7,781 bases of DNA from an uncultured Neomegalonema sp. (GCA_937944035.1 CALDZQ010000111.1:1-7781); one strand, 5' to 3'. Counted from the first letter of the stretch, positions 1 through 5,495 are shown. A program made the numbers and translations. Notes: generated by a model not told the origin, from the sequence alone.

Positions 1-1
1 C

Positions 2-190
2 ATCTTCACGCCCTTCGCACAGTTCATGACCAACGAGCCGACCAGCTTTGACATCACCAGCCTCATCAACCGCCAGATCGCGTCGGGCCTGTTCGATGGC
101 GGCGAGATTGATGTGGAGTTCGTGCCCTCAGCCGATGTGGAGGGCATACCGGAAATCAGCATCGACCGCGTGCGGATCATCCGGCCTTAG
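2..190 (+). CDS. 3' end of a gene, possibly tyrosinase/polyphenol oxidase family (partial)
   Basis: Only the last 62 codons are in the window; the frame is open from position 2 to a TAG stop at 188-190. The visible peptide contains FDITSLINRQ, then an acidic-hydrophobic strand with VEFVPS, and ends in ISIDRVRIIRP. An 'F-D-[IV]-T-x-[LI]' strand, a 'V-x-F-V-P' strand and a final 'I-x-R-[VI]-x-[IL]' strand resemble the C-terminal beta-sandwich that follows the copper domain in some bacterial tyrosinases and polyphenol oxidases. That assignment is from memory of the family and is tentative: no copper-binding histidines are visible because the catalytic part lies outside the window. A different beta-rich C-terminal domain is quite possible. 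That it is coding is better supported, by codon choice and by a hairpin placed directly on its stop. Confidence 0.45.
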   Translation: MFTPFAQFMTNEPTSFDITSLINRQIASGLFDGGEIDVEFVPSADVEGIPEISIDRVRIIRP

Positions 191-240
191 ACCATCCTGA
201 ATGATATAAGGATCATTCAGGATGGGTCTAACTTCTTGTT
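188..240 (+). terminator. Long hairpin over the stop codon, probable terminator
   Basis: Arms 192-205 and 212-225 pair perfectly over 14 bp around a 6-nt loop (ATAAGG). With a one-base bulge the pairing extends to the TAG stop itself (TAGAC at 188-192 against GTCTA at 226-230), giving about 18 bp. A T-rich stretch (ACTTCTTGTTTT) follows rather than a clean T run. It most likely ends transcription of the gene at 1-190, or protects its mRNA 3' end. Confidence 0.65.
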
Positions 241-271
241 TTGGCGCGTTTTCCGAGTCGGGCAATGAACC

Positions 272-289
272 CATTGCCCTTGATAACGC
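272..289. repeat. 18-nt direct repeat, copy A
   Basis: CATTGCCCTTGATAACGC, identical to copy B at 446-463, 174 bp apart. This copy lies just past the minus-strand terminator. Together with GGGCAATG at 260-267 its first eight bases form an 8-bp hairpin with a 4-nt loop. Confidence 0.8.
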
Positions 290-291
290 TC

Positions 292-328
292 AAAAAAAAG
301 GGCGGCCCCGCGCCGCCCTTTCTGTTTT
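292..328 (-). terminator. Intrinsic terminator, strongest on minus strand
   Basis: A 10-bp stem (297-306 with 312-321, core GGGCGGC/GCCGCCC) closes a 5-nt loop. On the minus strand the stem is followed directly by eight T residues (292-299 on plus are all A), an almost ideal rho-independent terminator. On the plus strand it is followed by TTTCTGTTTT, so it may work both ways. It would end transcripts entering from the right: the candidate small RNA and/or the 65-aa gene. Confidence 0.85.
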
Positions 329-426
329 CGTCCGTATCGGGGCGTTCGTTGGTTGCCGATGCGATCAGCATCTTCGCGCCTGCGATGCTCTTTGACGGCC
401 CGCCCCGGTATTCGCCCCTATTCGCT
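292..426 (-). ncRNA. Candidate small RNA, about 135 nt
   Basis: On the minus strand a perfect TATAAT (438-433) sits 16 nt downstream of TTATCA (460-455, 4 of 6 matches to TTGACA). This predicts a start near 426, and the intrinsic terminator ends the transcript at about 292. The body is structured: a 7-bp stem pairs 401-407 with 338-344 and encloses an inner 6-bp hairpin (384-389 with 367-372). Segment 368-372 could instead pair with 358-362, so two folds compete. A minus-strand reading frame crosses the region, but it runs through the terminator stem and looks accidental. I do not recognise 6S, 4.5S or tmRNA signatures. The alternative is that this is only the 3' untranslated region of the 65-aa gene upstream. 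Confidence 0.45.
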
Positions 427-432
427 GTCACG

Positions 433-460
433 ATTATAAGCTACGCATTGCCCTTGATAA
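433..460 (-). promoter_or_regulatory. Sigma-70-like promoter of the candidate small RNA
   Basis: The -10 is TATAAT (438-433), identical to consensus; the -35 is TTATCA (460-455); the spacer is 16 nt. It begins 5 nt after the stop codon of the 65-aa minus-strand gene and points toward the terminator at 292-328. The -35 lies inside one copy of the 18-nt direct repeat. Confidence 0.45.
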
Positions 461-463
461 CGC
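446..463. repeat. 18-nt direct repeat, copy B
   Basis: Identical 18-mer to copy A. On the minus strand it holds the TTATCA -35 element of the small-RNA promoter. The two copies bracket the candidate RNA and its terminator. Confidence 0.8.
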
Positions 464-464
464 C

Positions 465-662
465 CTAGAATGTCTTCAGGCTGCTTTTGATCGCCGACAG
501 CAATTCGGGCGGGGTTGCGGGACGGGCCGCGACAGCGCTCAGCGCATCAACAACGGCTTGCCCACATGCGTTCGAAAGATCCACGGCGGCGAGAATGCGG
601 TCTTCCACCGCTTCGCTATCATCGCTCAAAATACGGATTGAGTTTTCATATCTGGCTTTCAC
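465..662 (-). CDS. Small hypothetical protein, 65 aa (GTG start)
   Basis: The function is not recognised. The product is a 65-residue soluble protein beginning MKARYENSIR, with an acidic stretch (DDSEAVEDR, about residues 14-22), then alanine/valine-rich sequence likely to form helices, and a basic C-terminus ending SSLKTF. No membrane segment or signal peptide is visible, and its two aromatic residues are Y5 and the final F65. The start is GTG at 662-660, preceded by GGGAG (674-670) with a 7-nt spacer, a strong ribosome-binding site. An ATG overlapping it by one base is followed immediately by TGA and cannot be used. Codon choice resembles neighbouring genes. It is transcribed away from alaC, with an EcfG-like promoter just upstream and an intrinsic terminator downstream at 292-328. 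A competing plus-strand frame lacks these signals. Confidence 0.6.
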   Translation of the reverse strand: MKARYENSIRILSDDSEAVEDRILAAVDLSNACGQAVVDALSAVAARPATPPELLSAIKSSLKTF

Positions 663-669
663 ATGCGTT

Positions 670-674
670 CTCCC
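670..674 (-). promoter_or_regulatory. Shine-Dalgarno deciding the GTG start of the 65-aa gene
   Basis: GGGAG on the minus strand, 7 nt before GTG at 662-660. It is the main reason for choosing this non-ATG start. Confidence 0.6.
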
Positions 675-684
675 TTCACCGATT

Positions 685-709
685 AACTATGAAGTGTAGT
701 TTTAGTTCC
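685..709 (-). promoter_or_regulatory. EcfG-like promoter motif for the 65-aa gene
   Basis: On the minus strand GGAAC (709-705) is followed after 17 nt by GTT (687-685), equivalent to GGAAC-N16-AGTT. The alphaproteobacterial general-stress sigma factor EcfG is known to use GGAAC-N16/17-CGTT, so one base of the -10 differs. The predicted start lies about 15 nt before the GTG codon, with the ribosome-binding site between. Confidence 0.4.
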
Positions 710-725
710 ACACCCCCAGAGGTAA

Positions 726-750
726 GGAATTCTCAAACAAGTATTTCGTT
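726..750 (+). promoter_or_regulatory. EcfG-like promoter motif upstream of alaC
   Basis: GGAAT (726-730), 16 nt, then CGTT (747-750): one mismatch to GGAAC-N16-CGTT. It would start a leader of roughly 40 nt before the ATG at 796. It stands back to back with the minus-strand motif at 685-709. A single match with one mismatch is weak alone; the divergent pair makes it more credible. Confidence 0.35.
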
Positions 751-774
751 CATAAAGGCTGCGGTATATGAAGC

Positions 775-787
775 GCCTCAGAGAGGC
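775..787 (+). promoter_or_regulatory. Small hairpin over the alaC ribosome-binding site
   Basis: GCCTC (775-779) pairs with GAGGC (783-787) around a 3-nt AGA loop. The right arm contains the purine-rich GAGAGG (781-786) that is the only evident Shine-Dalgarno for the ATG at 796, 9 nt away. Pairing could dampen translation initiation, but the stem is only 5 bp. Confidence 0.3.
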
Positions 788-795
788 ACTGAACC

Positions 796-2046
796 ATGAA
801 CACAGATTTCTATCGCGTGAAACGCCTGCCCCCTTACGTCTTCGCGGAAGTGAACCGCATGAAGGCGCAACTGCGGGCCGAAGGGCATGATGTCATCGAT
901 TTCGGCATGGGCAATCCGGACATGGATACGCCGTCCCATATCGTTGAAAAGCTGATCGAGACGGTACAGCGCACGCGCACCCACAGATACTCGACCTCCA
1001 AAGGCATCCCCGGTCTGCGCAAGGCCCAAGCGGCCTATTACGAGCGGCGCTTTAACGTCACGCTCGACCCTGAGACCGAGATTGTCGCGACGCTCGGCTC
1101 GAAGGAGGGGTTGGCCAACCTCGCGGCGGCGATTTCGGCCCCCGGCGACGTGATCCTCGCACCCAACCCGTCTTATCCGATCCACGCCTTCGGCTTTATG
1201 ATCGCGGGCGGAACACTGCGGCATATTCCGATCCCGACGCGGGATGACGGCACGTTTGACGGCGAGAAATACCTCGCCACCCTCGACCGCGCCGTGCGGC
1301 ACTCGGTTCCGAAACCGGCGGCGATTGTGGTGAACTTCCCGTCCAACCCGACCGCGCTGATCTGTGATTTGGATTTTTATACCGACCTCGTGGCATTCGC
1401 GCGCAAACACGAGATTTGGCTGCTGTCAGATGTCGCCTATGCGGAGATGTATTACGACGGCAACCCGCCGCCCTCGATCCTGCAAGTGCCCGGCGCGAAG
1501 GACGTGGCGGTGGAGTTTACCTCGCTGTCGAAAACCTATGCGATGCCGGGCTGGCGCATGGGCTTTGCCGTCGGGAATCACCACCTGATCGGCGCGCTGA
1601 CGCGGATCAAAAGCTATCTCGATTACGGCGCGTTCACCCCCATCCAAGTGGCCGCAAGCGCCGCGTTGAACGGGCCGCAGGACTGCATCGCGGAAATCCG
1701 CCAAGTCTATCACGACCGCCGCGACGCGATGGTCGAGGCGATGGGCCGCGCGGGCTGGGATATTCCCCCGCCCCCCGCGACGATGTTCGCGTGGTCGCCC
1801 GTGCCCAAACCGTTCGCGCATCTCGGCTCGATGGGGTTTGCGAAGATTATGCTCAGCGAGGCCGATGTCGCCGTCTCGCCGGGGGTGGGTTTCGGAGAAT
1901 ACGGCGAGGGCTTCATCCGTGTCGCGCTCGTGGAGAATGAACAACGCATCCGTCAGGCCGCGCGCAGCGTGAAGAAGATGATGGAAAATGTGGACGATGT
2001 ACTGGCCCGCTACGAGGCCGCATCGGCAGTGGAGGCAGCGGAATGA
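796..2046 (+). CDS. alaC: AlaC-type pyridoxal-phosphate aminotransferase
   Basis: A 416-aa class I/II, fold-type I aminotransferase, cytoplasmic. The sequence tracks E. coli AlaC (YfdZ) closely from memory: RLPPYVF near the start, DFGMGNPD (about residues 36-43), RYSTSKGIPGLR, LGSKEGLA, PNPSYPIH. The PLP site is complete: N184 in FPSNPTA, D212 and Y215 in SDVAYAE, Schiff-base lysine K246 in SLSKTYAMPGWR, R254, and substrate-carboxylate arginine R375 in FIRVALVEN. AlaC makes alanine from pyruvate and glutamate; alphaproteobacterial members are often labelled aspartate or LL-diaminopimelate aminotransferase, so the substrate is not settled by sequence. Linkage to homoserine dehydrogenase hints at aspartate-family metabolism. 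The ATG at 796 follows GAGAGG by 9 nt. The stop overlaps the next start (ATGA), suggesting translational coupling. Confidence 0.92.
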   Translation: MNTDFYRVKRLPPYVFAEVNRMKAQLRAEGHDVIDFGMGNPDMDTPSHIVEKLIETVQRTRTHRYSTSKGIPGLRKAQAAYYERRFNVTLDPETEIVATLGSKEGLANLAAAISAPGDVILAPNPSYPIHAFGFMIAGGTLRHIPIPTRDDGTFDGEKYLATLDRAVRHSVPKPAAIVVNFPSNPTALICDLDFYTDLVAFARKHEIWLLSDVAYAEMYYDGNPPPSILQVPGAKDVAVEFTSLSKTYAMPGWRMGFAVGNHHLIGALTRIKSYLDYGAFTPIQVAASAALNGPQDCIAEIRQVYHDRRDAMVEAMGRAGWDIPPPPATMFAWSPVPKPFAHLGSMGFAKIMLSEADVAVSPGVGFGEYGEGFIRVALVENEQRIRQAARSVKKMMENVDDVLARYEAASAVEAAE

Positions 2047-2050
2047 GTGA
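2042..2050 (+). repeat. 9-nt direct repeat at the left boundary of the GIY-YIG gene
   Basis: AATGAGTGA covers the alaC stop and the GIY-YIG start, and recurs exactly at 2970-2978. Confidence 0.6.
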
Positions 2051-2978
2051 CGAACCGAAGAAATTCGGGCGTACAATTCAGCTTTTTCTCGTCGATGGAT
2101 CACCCAACGGGCTTATGATCGCATCCCTTCACGGCTGGACTGGATCGGTGTTGGTGTGCAGGCAAACCACATTTGCAAAACTGTTACAACGTCCGGAGGT
2201 CGACCGGACCGGCGTTTACCTGCTGTATGGTCCGGACCCGACCAATCCGCTGCGGATGCGCGCTTATGTCGGCGAGGCGGACAGCGTGAAATCCCGCATT
2301 GCGCAAAGTGCGGGGCAACGGGACTTTTGGGAAATCGCGGTCGCCATAACCACATCGGATGAAGCCCTTACCAAAGGCCATGTCCGCTATCTGGAAGCGC
2401 GCATCATAGAGCTGGTCAAGTTTGCGGATCGGGTGTCGCTGGACAATGTTCAGGAACCGCCTTCGCAAACGCGGCGATTGCCGGAGGCTGATCGCGCGAA
2501 TATGGAAGCGTTTCTCGACAACCTGAAAGTCGTTTTACCGGTTGTCGGCATTGAAGCGTTGAAAGTTGTTCCGAAAACAGCACAGGCTCCATCAACAGAA
2601 AACAATCCTTCCGCAAACGCGGGAGAGGTTCATTTCGAGATCAGGCATAAATCCGGTGTAAAAGCCCGTTCGTTCGAGGCAGATGGCGACTTTATCGTTA
2701 CCGTCGGTTCGGAATCGCTTAAAGATACGGGTGGCGTCCGCGCCAATTATACGGACCTGAAAGACGATCTGATCGAAAGCGGAATACTGATACCCGATGA
2801 TGCCAGCGGACGGTATATTTTCAAGGAATCATTCGCTTTCCGCAGTCCATCGGCAGCGGCGGCGATTGTCTTGGACCGGAATGCCAATGGCCGGGTTGAA
2901 TGGAAAGTTGTTGGTCAGAAAATGACCTATCATGAATGGCAATCGCAGGCCGTTGACGGAGCTATAGAAAATGAGTGA
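2043..2978 (+). CDS. GIY-YIG nuclease-family protein with DUF4357-like C-terminus
   Basis: A 311-aa protein. Residues 1-50 form the lead-in typical of this family (IQLFLVDGSPNGL). The GIY-YIG module follows: G57-V58-Y59 (TGVYLLYG), then Y75-V76-G77 (AYVGEAD), R85 in SRIAQ as the likely catalytic arginine, and LTKGHVRYLEARI with E118 as the likely metal-binding glutamate. All core residues are present, so an active endonuclease fold is plausible. Residues about 195-305 look like DUF4357: the SFEADGDFIVTVGSES strand, a LIESGIL segment, and S268-P269-S270 with AAAAIVL then NGRVEWKV. The biological role of the family is not known; members often sit in accessory or defence-rich regions. It overlaps alaC by 4 nt and hom by 8 nt. 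Three consecutive rows (2521-2700) count 45, 48 and 50% G+C, against 65% and 55-75% in rows of alaC and hom. Probably acquired horizontally. Confidence 0.85.
   Translation: MSDEPKKFGRTIQLFLVDGSPNGLMIASLHGWTGSVLVCRQTTFAKLLQRPEVDRTGVYLLYGPDPTNPLRMRAYVGEADSVKSRIAQSAGQRDFWEIAVAITTSDEALTKGHVRYLEARIIELVKFADRVSLDNVQEPPSQTRRLPEADRANMEAFLDNLKVVLPVVGIEALKVVPKTAQAPSTENNPSANAGEVHFEIRHKSGVKARSFEADGDFIVTVGSESLKDTGGVRANYTDLKDDLIESGILIPDDASGRYIFKESFAFRSPSAAAAIVLDRNANGRVEWKVVGQKMTYHEWQSQAVDGAIENE
2970..2978 (+). repeat. 9-nt direct repeat at the right boundary of the GIY-YIG gene
   Basis: AATGAGTGA covers the hom start and the GIY-YIG stop. The repeat period is 928 bp, which is almost exactly the length of the intervening gene. 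Confidence 0.6.
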
Positions 2979-4260
2979 ACCCTATAAGATCGGCATTGCA
3001 GGGCTTGGCACTGTTGGTGCGTCCACCCTGCAACTGCTCGTCAACGAGAACGCTCGGATTTCGGCGCGGGCGGGGCGGCCCCTGAAGGTGACGGGCATCA
3101 ATGCGCGGGATCGGGCCAAGGATCGCGGCGTTGATCTGGCCGCGTTCGAGTGGTTTGACGATCCGGTGGCGCTGGCCAAAAGCGACGGCATCGATATGTT
3201 CATCGAGATGATCGGCGGCTCGGAAGGCGTGGCCAAAGCCTCCGTCGAGGCGGCGCTGGCATCCGGCAAGGCTGTCGTCACGGCGAACAAGGCGCTGGTC
3301 GCCCATCACGGCGCGGCGCTGTCGAAGCTGGCCGAGGAAACGAAGGGCGCATCGCTGCATTTCGAGCCTGCGGTGGCGGGCGGTATTCCCGCGATCAAGG
3401 CGCTGCGTGAGGGCATGGCCGGAAACGGGGTCACGCGGGTCAGCGGTATTCTCAACGGAACCTGCAACTACATCCTGACCGAGATGGAAACCACCGGCGC
3501 GGCCTTTGCCGGTGTGCTGGCCGACGCGCAGGCGCTGGGCTACGCGGAAACCGACCCGACTGCGGATGTGGGCGGGTTTGATGCCGCGCACAAGCTGGCG
3601 ATTATGGCCGCGATTGCCTTCGGGCAGCAGATCAATTTTGACGCGGTGCAGATTGACGGGATCGAGAGCGTTTCGGCCGAGGACATCGTCGCCGCCGCCG
3701 ATATGGGCTATCGCATCCGCTTGCTGGGCGTGGCAGAGCGCACAGCTTCAGGCGTCTCGCAACGGGTGCGCCCGTGCCTGACGCCGACCAATTCTCCCCT
3801 TGGCAAGATCACGGGCGTCACGAATGCGGTGCTGATCGAGGGCGATGCCATCGGTGCGGCGATGCTGACCGGACCCGGCGCGGGCGGTTATGCAACGGCG
3901 AGTGCGGTGCTGGCGGATGTGGTCGATGCGGCGCGCGGGAACTGTCCCCCCACGTTCGGCCTGCCCGTAAGCGATCTCGCGACCGCAAGCACGGAACCCG
4001 TGGCCGATGAGGGCGCTTTTTACATGCGTGTTTCGCTGAAAGATCAACCGGGCACGCTGGCGGCGGTGGCGACCGCGCTGGGCAAGGAGGGGATTTCGAT
4101 CCACCAGATGCGCCAGCACGACCACACCGGCGACATGGCCCCCGTGACGATTGTAACGCACAGCACGACGCTGGCCGCAGTGGATCGGGCGAAGGCCAAT
4201 ATCGCGTCACTCGACGTATCACTCGCGCCGCCTGTGTCGATGCGGATTGTGGGTGCTTAA
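2971..4260 (+). CDS. hom: Homoserine dehydrogenase with ACT domain
   Basis: 429 aa, the usual length of the monofunctional ACT-containing form. It reduces aspartate semialdehyde to homoserine with NAD(P)H, the branch point to threonine and methionine, in the cytoplasm. Visible in order: Rossmann loop GLGTVG (11-16); TANKALVA (104-111) with K107; signature NGTCNYILT (162-170); catalytic region YAETDPTADVGGFDAAHK (191-208) with E193, D204 and K208, the acid/lysine set known from the family. An ACT domain starts about residue 351 (YMRVSLKDQPGTLAAVA) and runs to the end, and in the family often gives threonine feedback. The start overlaps the upstream GIY-YIG frame by 8 nt with no separate strong ribosome-binding site, so it probably depends on translational coupling. 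There is a 94-bp gap before glpX. Confidence 0.95.
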   Translation: MSEPYKIGIAGLGTVGASTLQLLVNENARISARAGRPLKVTGINARDRAKDRGVDLAAFEWFDDPVALAKSDGIDMFIEMIGGSEGVAKASVEAALASGKAVVTANKALVAHHGAALSKLAEETKGASLHFEPAVAGGIPAIKALREGMAGNGVTRVSGILNGTCNYILTEMETTGAAFAGVLADAQALGYAETDPTADVGGFDAAHKLAIMAAIAFGQQINFDAVQIDGIESVSAEDIVAAADMGYRIRLLGVAERTASGVSQRVRPCLTPTNSPLGKITGVTNAVLIEGDAIGAAMLTGPGAGGYATASAVLADVVDAARGNCPPTFGLPVSDLATASTEPVADEGAFYMRVSLKDQPGTLAAVATALGKEGISIHQMRQHDHTGDMAPVTIVTHSTTLAAVDRAKANIASLDVSLAPPVSMRIVGA

Positions 4261-4354
4261 GCTAAATTAAGGCCCGACATTGCAACATGATGTGTTTTCG
4301 CTCATAGCAGGGCGTACAACGCATATTTCAAAGCTGAAAGTGGGATAAAACCGC
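4261..4354 (+). promoter_or_regulatory. hom-glpX spacer, possible weak internal promoter
   Basis: 94 bp without a gene or a convincing hairpin terminator, so readthrough from hom is likely. TTGCAA (4280-4285) lies 17 nt before CATAGC (4303-4308), a poor sigma-70-like pair that could give glpX some independent expression. A ribosome-binding site GTGGGA (4340-4345) precedes the glpX ATG. Confidence 0.2.
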
Positions 4355-5341
4355 ATGACCGAAGCCATTAGCCCAGAGAATGATTTCAAGGACCGGATGC
4401 TGTCGCTCGGTTTGGCCCGCGTCAGCGAAGCCGCCGCCATCGCCTCCGCCAAGCTGATCGGGCGCGGCGATGAGAAGGCCGCCGACCAGGCCGCTGTCGA
4501 TGCGATGCGCACGCAGCTGAACATGCTTGATATTGCGGGCGTTGTTGTCATCGGCGAGGGCGAGCGCGACGAAGCGCCGATGCTGTATATCGGCGAGGAA
4601 GTCGGCAGCGGCATCGCCGGCGCGCCGGAAGTGGACATCGCACTTGATCCGCTGGAAGGCACGACCCTGACCGCGAAAGCCATGCCCAACGCGCTGGCCG
4701 TCATCTCGATGGGCGCACGCGGGTCGATGCTTCATGCGCCCGATGTTTACATGGACAAGCTGGCGATCGGCCCCGGATTCGAGCCGAACCTCGTGACGCT
4801 GGATATGTCCCCCACCGAACGGGTTGTGGCGCTGGCCAAGGCCAAGGGCTGTAAGCCAAGCGACATTACCGTCTGTATGCTGGAACGCCCCCGCCACCAC
4901 GAAACGCTGCTGGAGCTGCGCGAAACGGGTGCGGCAATCCGGCTCATCACCGATGGTGACGTGGCCGGGGTGATCCACTGTGCGGAGCCTGAAGTGACGG
5001 GCATCGATATGTATATGGGATCGGGGGGCGCGCCGGAGGGTGTGTTGGCCGCATCGGCGCTGAAATGCATGGGCGGGCAGATTCAGGGCCGCTTGTTGTT
5101 CCGCAACGACGACGAGCGGGGCCGCGCCGCCAAAGCGGGCATCACCGATCTGAACCGCATCTACACCCGCGACGACATGGTGCAGGGCGACGTGATTTTC
5201 GCTGCGACGGGTGTGACGGACGGCTCGATTGTTAAGGGACTTCGCCGGATTGGCGGCTATATCGAGACCGAGACGATGCTGATGCGCTCGCGCACACGCT
5301 CGCTCCGCCGTTTGATTTACAAAAGCCCTGTGAAGGACTAA
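4355..5341 (+). CDS. glpX: Class II fructose-1,6-bisphosphatase (GlpX)
   Basis: 328 aa, close to the usual GlpX length. It hydrolyses fructose-1,6-bisphosphate to fructose-6-phosphate with a divalent metal, the committed gluconeogenic step; related enzymes also take sedoheptulose-1,7-bisphosphate. Metal and substrate motifs are intact: GRGDEKAADQAAVDAMR near the N-terminus, GEGERDEAP (67-75) with E68, E70 and D72, DPLEGTT (98-104), and GAPEG with E228, matching the family's aspartate/glutamate ligands. No signal peptide. ATG at 4355 is preceded by GTGGGA. It is followed after only 4 nt by the 49-aa membrane-protein gene, whose ribosome-binding site lies within the last glpX codons. Confident assignment; a long open frame on the opposite strand is a G+C artefact. 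Confidence 0.95.
   Translation: MTEAISPENDFKDRMLSLGLARVSEAAAIASAKLIGRGDEKAADQAAVDAMRTQLNMLDIAGVVVIGEGERDEAPMLYIGEEVGSGIAGAPEVDIALDPLEGTTLTAKAMPNALAVISMGARGSMLHAPDVYMDKLAIGPGFEPNLVTLDMSPTERVVALAKAKGCKPSDITVCMLERPRHHETLLELRETGAAIRLITDGDVAGVIHCAEPEVTGIDMYMGSGGAPEGVLAASALKCMGGQIQGRLLFRNDDERGRAAKAGITDLNRIYTRDDMVQGDVIFAATGVTDGSIVKGLRRIGGYIETETMLMRSRTRSLRRLIYKSPVKD
5333..5337 (+). promoter_or_regulatory. Shine-Dalgarno for the 49-aa gene, inside glpX
   Basis: AAGGA, 8 nt before ATG at 5346. It supports translation of the small gene and coupling to glpX. Confidence 0.55.
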
Positions 5342-5345
5342 GCCC

Positions 5346-5495
5346 ATGACAATGCTCGGATTTCTGTGGTTTATCATCGCCATGCTCGGCGCGTTCATCA
5401 TCGGTGTGCTTGTGGGGCGTTTCTGGGACGGCAAGTTGATCGTTGACGGCGAGGTTGTCGGCGGCGGTCATCACGGTTCTGACGGCCACCACTGA
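5346..5495 (+). CDS. Small single-pass membrane protein with His/Gly tail, 49 aa
   Basis: The function is not recognised. The product has one hydrophobic segment (about residues 4-24, LGFLWFIIAMLGAFIIGVLV), then R25, W27, K30 and a short polar domain, ending in GGGHHGSDGHH with four histidines. The positive residues after the helix predict the C-terminus inside the cytoplasm and a short N-terminus outside. The start ATG (5346) is 4 nt after the glpX stop and has AAGGA 8 nt upstream; an in-frame ATG at 5352 is an alternative. The tight spacing and good ribosome-binding site argue that it is real despite its size. The paired histidines could bind a metal, but that is inference. It may be a small regulatory subunit or membrane-stress protein; nothing in the sequence ties it to glpX or recJ activity. 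Confidence 0.6.
   Translation: MTMLGFLWFIIAMLGAFIIGVLVGRFWDGKLIVDGEVVGGGHHGSDGHH

Noticed and set aside
228..431. Minus-strand 67-codon frame across the candidate small RNA
   Set aside because: It runs straight through the intrinsic terminator stem (translated as a KGGAGPPFF-like string), which indicates non-coding DNA.
272..463. The 18-nt repeats as phage attachment sites or a CRISPR unit
   Set aside because: Only two copies, no integrase, no tRNA nearby, and the 156 bp between them carries a transcription unit rather than spacers.
241..468. Plus-strand 75-codon frame in the same region
   Set aside because: It also reads through the terminator and the direct repeats and lacks a ribosome-binding site of note.
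487..699. Plus-strand small frames (70 and 94 codons) overlapping the 65-aa minus gene
   Set aside because: The opposite strand has the better ribosome-binding site, promoter, terminator and codon use; the plus translations are Ser/Arg-rich strings without features.
2042..2978. The 9-nt repeats as transposon target-site duplications
   Set aside because: No terminal inverted repeats or transposase are visible and the repeats fall on coding start sites, so selection for MSD/MSE starts and ATGA coupling may explain part of the identity. They are reported instead as insertion-boundary candidates.
4328..5434. Minus-strand open frame of 368 codons opposite glpX
   Set aside because: It mirrors glpX codons, has His/Arg/Ala-rich composition and no recognisable domain.
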